From positions 1 through 16,873 of the forward strand of contig CAMBCD010000018.1 in the NCBI GenBank assembly GCA_945863085.1: a DNA stretch of 16,873 nt, in the 5' to 3' direction. The number at the start of each line of letters is the position of its first letter. Within the stretch, counting starts at the first letter, position 1. This DNA is from Bordetella parapertussis. Its GTDB lineage: Bacteria; Pseudomonadota; Gammaproteobacteria; Burkholderiales; SG8-41. The position numbers and the translations under genes were made by a program. Of the stretch, positions 6,453 through 14,834 are shown one piece after another. Under the pieces are notes generated by a model. It searched no databases and had not been told where the DNA came from. It worked only from the letters and a program-made list of their open reading frames with translations.

Positions 6453-6625
6453 GCGATCTTCCGCAGCCTGGGTCTGGCAGCGGCCTGACCCTGAATGCGT
6501 TTACGCAGGTAATCAAACACTTCGCCCGCCGGAATTCCCTCTCCGGTTTTTTTCATGCGTGAAAGTCGGGCCGTGGCCTCGGCATGATATGCAGCGCGGG
6601 TTTCCTTGGAAATACGTAGATCCAT
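6449..6625 (-). CDS. Small hypothetical protein, possible orphan antitoxin
   Basis: A 58-residue ORF starting MDLRISKETRAAYHAEATAR and ending in a basic, Pro/Arg-rich tail (ARPRLRKIA). The middle (TGEGIPAGEVFDYLRKRI) resembles the C-terminal part of small RelB/ParD-type antitoxins, where a TG-x-x-x-P/T-x-EV-x-x-x-L pattern is common. Support for coding: a GGGAG site before the ATG, a possible promoter upstream at 6659-6688, and an ATGA overlap with a short downstream frame. No toxin gene is present, so it would be an orphan or a remnant. I do not recognise a precise family; the antitoxin idea is inferred from size, charge, layout and weak pattern likeness. It could also be a fragment of a larger DNA-binding protein. 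Confidence 0.5.
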   Translation of the reverse strand: MDLRISKETRAAYHAEATARLSRMKKTGEGIPAGEVFDYLRKRIQGQAAARPRLRKIA

Positions 6626-6658
6626 GTCCTGCTCCCGTACCGTAAATGAGATACAACC

Positions 6659-6688
6659 ATGCTAGGGAATGGACTAGACGACAGTCAA
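6659..6688 (-). promoter_or_regulatory. Possible promoter of the 58-codon ORF
   Basis: On the minus strand TTGACT (6683-6688) and TAGCAT (6659-6664) are separated by 18 bases and match the sigma-70 hexamers at 5 and 4 of 6 positions. Transcription would start about 27 bases before the ATG at 6625. CTAG occurs at both ends of the spacer (CTAGTCCATTCCCTAG), a possible autoregulatory site. Confidence 0.3.
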
Positions 6689-6727
6689 GTAGGCGGCCAT
6701 TCCATCAAAGCGGTGATACATCCCTGG

Positions 6728-6747
6728 ATTCCGGCGTTCGCCGGAAT
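6728..6747. repeat. REP-like hairpin
   Basis: ATTCCGGCG and CGCCGGAAT are a perfect 9-base inverted pair around TT. With the flanking CCCTGG and GACGA this is the very common proteobacterial repeat that often translates as WIPAFAGMT. It lies 17 bases beyond the minus-strand VOC stop and may protect the 3' end of, or help terminate, the hydroxylase operon transcript. There is no T-tract. The rest of 6626-6764 shows nothing else beyond the promoter listed. Confidence 0.8.
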
Positions 6748-6764
6748 GACGAGCTGCTACTGGA

Positions 6765-7145
6765 TCATATGTATTCCGACACTTCAACCAGATTCAAATC
6801 CGGATCCCGGAAATAAACAGAGCGTATATCCCCCATCGCCCCGGTCTTGATGCAGGGCCCTTCGATGATCGCGACCTGGTGTTTGTTCAGGCTCTCGATC
6901 ACCTGCTGCAGCGGCACTGAAGCGATAAAACAGAAATCCAGCGTACCCACACCCGGCGCATGCGCCTTGGGTTCGTATTCCTGACCCTTCACGTGGATGT
7001 TGATTTTCTGCCGGCCGAATTTCAGTGCCAGGCGTTTGCCGTTGCGGAAGGTTTCCAGTTTCATGCCCAGCACTTCGGTGTAGAAACGGATGGTTTCTTC
7101 GGGTTGTGCAGTGGTCAGGACGAAGTGGTCGAGGCGGTCAATCAT
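6765..7145 (-). CDS. VOC-family (glyoxalase/dioxygenase fold) protein
   Basis: A 126-residue vicinal-oxygen-chelate protein of the short glyoxalase-like type often labelled VOC virulence protein or GLOD5-like. Seen: an N-terminal LDHFVL with His7, the FYTEVLGMKL helix-strand block, His51 in INIHVKG, and the C-terminal SVYFRDPDLNLVEVSEY block with Glu121. These residues are likely metal ligands, so it should be a metalloenzyme, but isomerase, lyase and dioxygenase activities all occur in this fold. A CGGAG site precedes the ATG. It is the last gene of the hydroxylase operon, 56 bases after a CoA-transferase. It probably acts on a downstream intermediate. It belongs to a different subfamily from the epimerase-like protein at 1123-1539. 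Confidence 0.85.
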   Translation of the reverse strand: MIDRLDHFVLTTAQPEETIRFYTEVLGMKLETFRNGKRLALKFGRQKINIHVKGQEYEPKAHAPGVGTLDFCFIASVPLQQVIESLNKHQVAIIEGPCIKTGAMGDIRSVYFRDPDLNLVEVSEYI

Positions 7146-7201
7146 GGCTGCTCCGGGGTATATTCATAAGTATTTGATTTTATTGATATTTTTGTTATCT
7201 G

Positions 7202-8410
7202 CTAGATGACGCCTTTGGCGCGCAAATCAGCAATGGTTTCCGGCTTGAGCCCCGCGCGCTGCAGTACCGCCACCGTGTCCTCACCCAACCGCGGCGCAGT
7301 GCTGCGGATGCCGCCGGGTGTCGCCGAGAGTTTGGGCACGATGCCCGGCACATCTACCGCGGTGCCGTCGCGCGTGGTGATGTTGAGGATCATGTCGCGC
7401 GCCTTGTATTGCGCGTCCGCCGCGATGTCGGCCACCGAATAAATCGCGCCTGAGGGCACGTCGTGTTCGTCGAGGATTTTTAATGCCCCGGCCTTGTCGC
7501 GTGCTCCCGTCCATGCGCCAATCGCGGCATCGATCTCGGCAACACGTTTGACGCGGCCGTCGTTGGAACCGAGATCCGGTGCTTTGCCGAGATCATCACG
7601 ACCGATTGCAGACATCAGGCGTTTGAAGATGCCGTCGCCGTTGCCGCCGATCAAAATCCAGCCGTCGCGGCAAGGATAGGCATTGGACGGCACGATGCCG
7701 GGCAAGGCACTGCCTGCCGCTTCACGCACCACACCGAAGGCGCTGAACTCGGGCAGCAGGCTTTCCATGCAGTTGAATACGCTTTCGTACAAAGCAATGT
7801 CGATGACCTGGCCTTCGCCGCTCTTCGTGTCACGATGGTAAAGGGCCATCAGCACACCGATCACACCATGCAGCGCCGCCAGCGTGTCGCCGATCGACAC
7901 CCCGACGCGCACCGGCACACGGCCCGGTTCGGCGGTCAGGTAACGCAGGCCGCCCATGGATTCAGCGATCACGCCGAAACCCGGACGGTCACGGTACGGG
8001 CCGCTCTGGCCGTAACCGGAGATACGCACCATGACCAGCCTGGGATTAATTTTTTTGAGATCCTCGTAACCGAGGCCCCACTCCTCCATCTTGCCGGGGC
8101 GGAAATTCTCGATCAGCACGTCGGCTTCCCTGACCAGGCTGCGCAGGATGTCCTGGCCTTCGGTTTTGGTGAGGTCCAGCGTCACAGACTGCTTGTTGCG
8201 CGACTGGACTTCCCACCAGATCGAGTTGCCGTCCTTCAGCAACCGCCATTTGCGCAGCGGGTCACCCTTGCCCGGCGGTTCGATCTTGATGACTTCGGCG
8301 CCGAAGTCGCCCAGCGTCTTGCCGCAGAATGGGCCGGCGATGAGCTGGCCCAGTTCAATGACGCGCACGCCGGCGAGGGGGCCGGCGGCGCTGGATGGTG
8401 TGGTGGACAT
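7202..8410 (-). CDS. CaiB/BaiF (family III) CoA-transferase, second copy
   Basis: A 402-residue class III CoA-transferase. Seen: AGVRVIELGQLIAGPFCG, DFGAEVIKIEPPGKGDPLR, SRNKQSVTLDL, ENFRPGKMEEWGLGY, ISGYGQSGPYRDRPGF and Asp175 in VSIGDTLAA, the likely aspartyl-CoA residue. The frame stays open upstream to 8650, but that stretch lies inside the 2Fe-2S gene in another frame and has no family likeness. The ATG at 8410 has an AAGGAA site 7 bases upstream and gives the normal family length. It follows the hydroxylase 2Fe-2S subunit by 50 bases in the same operon. It probably turns the acid made or used by the hydroxylase into its CoA ester. It is clearly diverged from the copy at 1567-2772. Confidence 0.92.
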   Translation of the reverse strand: MSTTPSSAAGPLAGVRVIELGQLIAGPFCGKTLGDFGAEVIKIEPPGKGDPLRKWRLLKDGNSIWWEVQSRNKQSVTLDLTKTEGQDILRSLVREADVLIENFRPGKMEEWGLGYEDLKKINPRLVMVRISGYGQSGPYRDRPGFGVIAESMGGLRYLTAEPGRVPVRVGVSIGDTLAALHGVIGVLMALYHRDTKSGEGQVIDIALYESVFNCMESLLPEFSAFGVVREAAGSALPGIVPSNAYPCRDGWILIGGNGDGIFKRLMSAIGRDDLGKAPDLGSNDGRVKRVAEIDAAIGAWTGARDKAGALKILDEHDVPSGAIYSVADIAADAQYKARDMILNITTRDGTAVDVPGIVPKLSATPGGIRSTAPRLGEDTVAVLQRAGLKPETIADLRAKGVI

Positions 8411-8460
8411 GGTGCGGTTCCTTCGTTGAAACGGAAGGATACCGCGGACAGCGGCGGTTG

Positions 8461-8928
<468 letters not shown>

Positions 8929-8943
8929 TGCCGTGCTCTCCGG

Positions 8944-9741
<798 letters not shown>

Positions 9742-9757
9742 GATTAGTGTCCTTATT

Positions 9758-12067
9758 TCAGTGACCAGCTTTTGCGGACGTGATCGCCTGCCACAGCTTG
9801 TGTGCCGTCAGCGGCATGTCCAGCGGCGGCACACCCAGCGGGCGCAGCGCGTTCATCACGGCATTGGTCAGCGCGGCGAGCGAGGCCGTGCAACCGGATT
9901 CACCCATGCCCTTCACCCCCAGCGGGCTGATGGTGCCGAAGGTGGTGTGGTCGGCGATGGTGATGTCCTTGATCCAGCCGGCCTTGGGCATCGGGTAATC
10001 GGCAAAACTGCCAGTCAGCAACTGCCCGGTGTCGGTGTCGTAGACGATGTTCTCGCCGAAAATCTGGCCCCAGCCCTGCGCCACCGCGCCGTGCATCTGG
10101 CCTTCGACGATGGTGTGGTTGATCACCGTGCCGCAGTCATCGACCGTCACATAAGACACAACATTCGTGACGCCGGTCTGCGGATCGATTTCGATTTCGG
10201 CAACATGGCAACCGTTGGGGAAAGTCGAGCCGAACTTTCCTTCGCCGGTCACCGACAGCGGTTTTTTCGCGGCCAGTTCGCCCAGCGTGATTTTCCTGTT
10301 CGACTCTTTCGACTGGAATTCACCCTTGGCATAGGCCACCTGCGACGGTTCAACGCCGAGCTGTTCCGCGGCCAGCGGCGTGGCGACGTCAATCAGTTTT
10401 TTCGCCGCGATGTGGCAGACCGTGCCGGCGCCGACGATGGTGCGCGAGCCGCCGGTATGGTTGCCGATCAGGCCTTTTTCGCCGATGCCTTGGCGCAGCT
10501 TGATGCGTTCGGCCGGCAGGCCCAGTGCGTCGCCGATGATCTGAGCGAAGGTGGTCTCATGCCCCTGGCCCTGCGAATGCGAAATCGAATACGCGGTCAG
10601 GTTGCCGTCCGTGCCGACTTCAAGCAGCACTTCGTCCTTGGGGAACATGCCGGCGCCGGAGTTTTCGATCACCGTCGAAAAACCCAGGCCGCGGATCATG
10701 CCGCGTTTTTCGGATTCGGCACGACGCTTGGCAAAACCGGCGACGTCGGCGAGTTTCATCGCCTTGTCGAGCACACCGGGGAAATCCGCGATGTCGTAGA
10801 CCGAACCGGTCGGTGTCTTGTACGGGAAGGCATCACTCGGGATGAAATTACGGCGGCGGATTTCCGCCGGGTCAATTTTCATCTGCGCTGCCGCTTCATC
10901 GACCAGGCGCTCGATGGTGAAGGCGATTTCGGGACGTGCCGCGCCACGGTACGCCGACACCGGCACGGTATTGGTCAGGGCGACACGCCAGCGGCCGAAC
11001 AGTGCCTGGGTTTTGTAGACGCCGTTGAGGCAGGTCACCGGATTGCGCATCGGGCTGACCGGGCCGGCGGGATGCAGATAGGCGCCGAGGTCGGCGATCC
11101 AGTCCAGGCGCATGCCAAGGAAAGTGCCGTCCTTGTCGAGTGCGAGTTCTGCATCGATGTAGTTGGCGCGGCCGTGGGAATCGGACTGGAAACCCTCGCT
11201 GCGTGACGAAACCCATTTCACCGGGCGATTGAGCGCCTTGGCGGCGATCATCAGCGCGACATATTCGGTATAGGCAATGCTGCGCTGGCCGAAGCCGCCG
11301 CCGACGTCCTTGGCCTTGATGTTCAGTTTGTCGTCGGGCACACCGGTGTAGGTGGCGATCTGCATGCGCATCATGTTGATGCCCTGCACAGGAGAGTGCA
11401 CCGTGTAGCCACCGGAAGCAGCGTCGTAGGCGACCAGGCAGGCGCGCGGCTCCATCGGATTCGGCGCAACACGCGTGCAGTCGAGTCTCAGTTTGGTGAC
11501 ATGCGCCGCCTTGGCAAACGCTGCAGCCGTCGCCGCCGCATCACCGGCTTCCTGTTCAAACACCAGATTGTTCGGCACGTTGTCGTGCAACTGCGGCGCG
11601 CCGGCTTCCAGAGTGGCGCGCGGGTCGACGATCGCCGGCAGGTCTTCGTATTCGACTTCGATCAGTTCGGCAGCGTCCTGCGCCTGCAACGCGGTCTCGG
11701 CGACCACCATCGCCACGGTTTCGCCGACAAAACGCACCTTGCCATCTGCCAGCACCGCACGATTGGGCAGGTTGGCTTTTTTGCCGTCCTTGCCGGGGAA
11801 GGTCAGCATGCTCAGCGGTTTCACATAACCTGCTGCGACCGCGTCGGCGCCGGTGTAAACCCCCAGCACGCCCTTGGCCTTGCGCGCGGCATCGGTGTTG
11901 ATGGACAGGATTTTCGCGTGCGCACGATCCGCGCGCAGGAAGGCGGCGTGTGCCTGATTGGGCAGGCTCCAGTCCGCGGCATAACAGCCTTCGCCCTTGA
12001 TCAGCCGCAGGTCTTCAAGGCGGGAAAGATGCGCCCCGCCGACGTCGAACAGGTGTTGATGGTCCAT
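9758..12067 (-). CDS. Molybdenum hydroxylase large subunit (CoxL-family, AYRGAAR type)
   Basis: A 769-residue Mo-cofactor subunit of the xanthine oxidase family, which inserts an oxygen from water into a C-H bond. Seen: an N-terminal RLEDLRLIKGEGCYAADW block, the GGGFGQRS Mo-cofactor motif, AYRGAAR at 372-378, GQGHETTFAQI, GGSRTIVGAG and the C-terminal GMGESG with catalytic Glu723. True (form I) CO dehydrogenase has AYxCSFR with an essential cysteine that binds copper; it is absent, so CO oxidation is unlikely. The frame is open to 12376, but those 103 codons read through the predicted promoter and have no family likeness. The ATG at 12067 gives the right length; its ribosome site (CGGGA) is weak. 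An aromatic, N-heterocyclic, aldehyde or acyl-CoA substrate is inferred. Confidence 0.94.
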   Translation of the reverse strand: MDHQHLFDVGGAHLSRLEDLRLIKGEGCYAADWSLPNQAHAAFLRADRAHAKILSINTDAARKAKGVLGVYTGADAVAAGYVKPLSMLTFPGKDGKKANLPNRAVLADGKVRFVGETVAMVVAETALQAQDAAELIEVEYEDLPAIVDPRATLEAGAPQLHDNVPNNLVFEQEAGDAAATAAAFAKAAHVTKLRLDCTRVAPNPMEPRACLVAYDAASGGYTVHSPVQGINMMRMQIATYTGVPDDKLNIKAKDVGGGFGQRSIAYTEYVALMIAAKALNRPVKWVSSRSEGFQSDSHGRANYIDAELALDKDGTFLGMRLDWIADLGAYLHPAGPVSPMRNPVTCLNGVYKTQALFGRWRVALTNTVPVSAYRGAARPEIAFTIERLVDEAAAQMKIDPAEIRRRNFIPSDAFPYKTPTGSVYDIADFPGVLDKAMKLADVAGFAKRRAESEKRGMIRGLGFSTVIENSGAGMFPKDEVLLEVGTDGNLTAYSISHSQGQGHETTFAQIIGDALGLPAERIKLRQGIGEKGLIGNHTGGSRTIVGAGTVCHIAAKKLIDVATPLAAEQLGVEPSQVAYAKGEFQSKESNRKITLGELAAKKPLSVTGEGKFGSTFPNGCHVAEIEIDPQTGVTNVVSYVTVDDCGTVINHTIVEGQMHGAVAQGWGQIFGENIVYDTDTGQLLTGSFADYPMPKAGWIKDITIADHTTFGTISPLGVKGMGESGCTASLAALTNAVMNALRPLGVPPLDMPLTAHKLWQAITSAKAGH

Positions 12068-12130
12068 GACTATCCCGGGCACCGCATGCCGGACAGCAGC
12101 AGGGGCGCTCACGCTCCTCGTTTGGAATGA

Positions 12131-12159
12131 CTTATAGGATAACGCAAAACGTGTGTAAA
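12131..12159 (-). promoter_or_regulatory. Sigma-70 promoter of the hydroxylase operon
   Basis: On the minus strand TTTACA (12154-12159) and TATAAG (12131-12136) are exactly 17 bases apart, each 5 of 6 matches to consensus. Transcription would begin near 12124, about 57 bases before the ATG at 12067. This also argues against the long upstream reading-frame extension. The opposite half of this 226-base gap, 12160-12293, should hold the PLP-enzyme promoter; the best candidate (TTGCGC, 17 bases, CACAAT) is weak. Confidence 0.6.
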
Positions 12160-12293
12160 ACCAGCGTAAAAGTGGCGATGGAAGGCGGCTGGCGTGTTGC
12201 GCCACCCCCGACGCTCGCGCACAATGCCATGACCGCAGTCCATATCGTAATCGCTCTCTCCGTAATCCTCCTTTCATAACCCCGCGCAAGGCC

Positions 12294-13451
12294 ATGAAAA
12301 AAGACACCCTGCTGACCCATGTCGGCCGCAATCCCGCGCAAAGCCACGGCACCGTCAACACGCCGGTATTCCGCACCTCGACCGTGGTCTTTCCCGATCT
12401 CGAAACCTACGAAAGCCGCGACCCCGACGATTTCAAGAGCATGCGTTACGGCATCTACGGCACGCCGACCACCTTCGCCTTCGAAGAAGCCGTGGCGCGG
12501 ATGGAAGGCGGTCACATGGCAGTGGCCGTGCCTTCGGGCCTGGCGGCGATCACCGCGGCACTGGCAGCCTTTGTCAAAATGGGCGACCACCTGCTGATGA
12601 CCGACAGCACTTACGCGCCGACACGCATTTTTTGCGAAAACCAGCTGCGCAAAAATGGCGTCGACATCGAATATTACGATCCGCTGATCGGCGCCGGCAT
12701 CGCCAAACTGATCCGGCCCAACACCAAGGCCGTGTTCTGCGAGGCACCGGGTTCGCTGACCTTTGAAATGCAGGACATCCCGGCCATCGCCGCAGCAGCG
12801 CATGCCCGCGGCATTCCGGTGCTGGCCGACACCACCTGGGGCACACCCTATTTTTTCCGCTCCTTCGAACGCGGCGTCGATGTCTCGATCCACGCCGCGA
12901 CCAAGTACATCGTCGGCCACTCCGACGTGCTGATGGGTGTCATCGTCACCAATAAACAATACTGGCTGCCGGTGCGCCATGCGGTGGCCGAATACGGCTT
13001 TTGCGTCAGCCCCGACGACTGCTACCTGGCGTTGCGCGGTTTCCGCACCATCGGCGTACGCATGAAACAGCAGATGGCCAATGCACTGGCGGTCGCTCGC
13101 TGGTTGTCCGCAAATCCAAAGGTGCAGCGTGTGTTGTACCCCGCGCTGGAAAATGATCCCGGGCACGCGATCTGGAAGCGTGATTTTGACGGTGCGGCGT
13201 CGCTGTTTGGCGTCGTCCTGCAGCCGGCCGATCGGGGCAGGGTTACCGCCTTCGTCAATGCACTCAAACTGTTCGGCATCGGTTCGAGCTGGGGCGGTTA
13301 TGAAAGCCTGGTCACCGCTCCACACCCCGAAAAAGTACGCACCGCAACGACTTGGAATCCGGGCGGGCCGACAATCCGGCTGCATATCGGCCTGGAAGAT
13401 CCCACGGATCTGATTGCCGATCTGGAACAGGCCCTGCAGCACCTGAACTGA
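12294..13451 (+). CDS. metC: Cystathionine beta-lyase-type PLP enzyme
   Basis: A 385-residue Cys/Met-metabolism PLP enzyme. Cystathionine beta-lyase splits cystathionine into homocysteine, pyruvate and ammonia in methionine synthesis. Seen: the N-terminal THVGR and TPVFRTSTVVF, the cofactor-phosphate tyrosine in RYGIYGTPTT (51-60), VPSGLAAITAAL, the pyridine-binding Asp179 in LADTTWGTP, and the Schiff-base Lys204 in HAATKYIVGHSD. The GIGSSWGGYESLV segment near the end is typical of bacterial MetC rather than cystathionine gamma-synthase. Length is normal. The ribosome site (AAGG) is weak. It lies divergent from the hydroxylase operon, 42 bases before the STAS gene, so it may share part of its transcript with the signalling genes, though no functional link is evident. 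Confidence 0.93.
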   Translation: MKKDTLLTHVGRNPAQSHGTVNTPVFRTSTVVFPDLETYESRDPDDFKSMRYGIYGTPTTFAFEEAVARMEGGHMAVAVPSGLAAITAALAAFVKMGDHLLMTDSTYAPTRIFCENQLRKNGVDIEYYDPLIGAGIAKLIRPNTKAVFCEAPGSLTFEMQDIPAIAAAAHARGIPVLADTTWGTPYFFRSFERGVDVSIHAATKYIVGHSDVLMGVIVTNKQYWLPVRHAVAEYGFCVSPDDCYLALRGFRTIGVRMKQQMANALAVARWLSANPKVQRVLYPALENDPGHAIWKRDFDGAASLFGVVLQPADRGRVTAFVNALKLFGIGSSWGGYESLVTAPHPEKVRTATTWNPGGPTIRLHIGLEDPTDLIADLEQALQHLN

Positions 13452-13493
13452 CCGCAACTATCGTTTACACTGGCGGCACTGAGGGGAATACGG

Positions 13494-13862
13494 ATGGAAG
13501 TGGGTGCCGAGCGACGGGGAAATGCCAGGGTCATTGCGGTCAGGGGCCGCATCGATCACCTGAACGCATCCGCTTTCCACGAAAAGCTGATCCCCCACCT
13601 GCAGGACTGCCGCAGCGAGGGCGACGGCATCGTGCTCGACCTCAGCGGACTGGATTACATCAGCAGCGCCGGTTTGCGCATATTCATGATGGCCGCGAAA
13701 CAGGCCCGCACCCAGGGCGGACGCATCGCTGTCGCGCAAATGCAGGCACTGGTGCAGGAGATTTTCGAAATCAGCCACTTCCACCTGGTCTACGAAATTT
13801 TCGCGACCACCGACGAGGCGGTCGCAGCCCTCGACCGCCAGGCTGAAACCGTCGGCGCCTGA
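13494..13862 (+). CDS. STAS-domain anti-sigma-factor antagonist
   Basis: A 122-residue single STAS domain like SpoIIAA and RsbV. In partner switching, a kinase/anti-sigma factor phosphorylates the antagonist on a serine and a PP2C phosphatase removes the phosphate, freeing the antagonist to bind the anti-sigma factor. Seen: the VRGRIDHLNASAFHEKL opening, then GIVLDLSGLDYISSAGLRIF. Ser58 aligns with the phosphorylated serine; the residue before it is Ser57 where SpoIIAA has Asp, as in many STAS proteins of Gram-negatives. A GAGGGG site lies before the ATG. It is 15 bases upstream of the MBL gene and leads an operon with a SpoIIE-type phosphatase, its probable partner. The kinase and target (sigma factor or other) are not in the window. 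Confidence 0.9.
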   Translation: MEVGAERRGNARVIAVRGRIDHLNASAFHEKLIPHLQDCRSEGDGIVLDLSGLDYISSAGLRIFMMAAKQARTQGGRIAVAQMQALVQEIFEISHFHLVYEIFATTDEAVAALDRQAETVGA

Positions 13863-13877
13863 CCCGGAAAAATCCTC

Positions 13878-14834
13878 ATGCAAATCCGTTTCTGGGGCAC
13901 CCGCGGTTCACTGCCGGCACCGCTGACCGCCACCGCCATCAAGGACAAACTCGTGGCGGCGCTGACTGCAGCGCAAGGCATCAAGCTGGAGACGCCGGCG
14001 GCGATTGACTCTTTTATTGCACAGCTGCCGTTCAGTGTCAGCGGCACCTTCGGTGGCGATTCCTCCTGCGTCGAAATCATCGATAGCGAAAACACACATG
14101 TGCTCTGCGACCTCGGTTCCGGCGCAAGGCGTTACGGTGCTGAAATGCTGCGTCGCTATGGGCCGAAACAACCGCAGACCTACCATGTGTTCATGTCCCA
14201 TCTGCACTGGGATCACATCATGGGGTTTCCGTTTTTCACGCCCGCCTTCATTCCCGGCAACCGCATCCTGATCCACGGCTGCCATGCCGGCCTCGAAGCG
14301 GCGTTCCGGCGGCAGCACGGCGCGCCCTCGTTTCCGGTCGATTTCAAGCAGCTGCCGGCGAGCATCGAATTTGTGCAGCTGCAGCCCGGCGTCACTTCGG
14401 ACATCGCGGGTTACAAGGTCACACCGCTGCTGCAGCGCCATGCCGGCGACTCCTACGGATACCGCTTTGAAAAAACGGGCAAGTGTGTGGTGTATTCGAC
14501 GGACTCCGAACACCGCACTGAAAACTCCGAAGAAACCGAGGCCTTTGCCGCATTTTTCCGCAACGCCGACCTGGTGATCTTCGACGCCATGTATTCACTG
14601 GCCGATGCGGTATCGGTCAAGGAAGACTGGGGGCACTCGAGCAATATTATCGGCGTCGAACTGTGCCAGCTCGCGGGTGCGAAGCGGCTGTGCCTGTTCC
14701 ACCATGAACCGGTGTTCGGTGACGCCCAGCTTGAGGACATCCTGCGCCAGACGCGCCGTCTCGAGGAAATCACCCGCGATGGTGCCCCGCTGGAAATCAT
14801 CACCGCCTGGGACGGCCTCGTGCTGGACCTTTGA
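13878..14834 (+). CDS. MBL-fold metallohydrolase in a partner-switching operon
   Basis: A 318-residue metallo-beta-lactamase-fold protein. It begins like RNase Z/PhnP-type members (MQIRFWGTRGS), then carries a helical insert at about 17-55 before GGDSSCVEI. The metal motif is complete: SHLHWDH with His108, His110, Asp112 and His113, His188 in LLQRHAGDS, Asp209 in STDSEH, and late histidines in WGHSS (253) and FHHEP (275-276). A dinuclear Zn/Fe hydrolase is expected, likely on a phosphodiester such as a cyclic nucleotide or RNA, though the substrate is not determinable. It follows the STAS gene by 15 bases, and its stop overlaps the ATG of the CHASE2-phosphatase gene (TGATG), so the three are one regulatory unit. 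No signal peptide is seen. Confidence 0.88.
   Translation: MQIRFWGTRGSLPAPLTATAIKDKLVAALTAAQGIKLETPAAIDSFIAQLPFSVSGTFGGDSSCVEIIDSENTHVLCDLGSGARRYGAEMLRRYGPKQPQTYHVFMSHLHWDHIMGFPFFTPAFIPGNRILIHGCHAGLEAAFRRQHGAPSFPVDFKQLPASIEFVQLQPGVTSDIAGYKVTPLLQRHAGDSYGYRFEKTGKCVVYSTDSEHRTENSEETEAFAAFFRNADLVIFDAMYSLADAVSVKEDWGHSSNIIGVELCQLAGAKRLCLFHHEPVFGDAQLEDILRQTRRLEEITRDGAPLEIITAWDGLVLDL

Noticed and set aside
6659..6850. A 63-codon plus-strand frame containing WIPAFAGMT
   Set aside because: This peptide is the usual translation artefact of a REP-like repeat and runs into the VOC gene antisense.
9758..12067. Annotation as aerobic carbon monoxide dehydrogenase
   Set aside because: The AYxCSFR loop with the copper-binding cysteine is missing; the loop reads AYRGAAR.
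12229..12279. A 16-codon hydrophobic frame (MTAVHIVIALSVILLS) just upstream of the PLP enzyme, considered as a leader peptide
   Set aside because: No ribosome binding site before its ATG, no regulatory codon run, and no attenuator hairpin follows. Its slight likeness to a SecG start is too short to mean anything.
12132..13457. A 441-codon minus-strand frame opposite the PLP enzyme
   Set aside because: It mirrors the cystathionine beta-lyase gene, whose cofactor residues are all intact; the antisense peptide has no motif.
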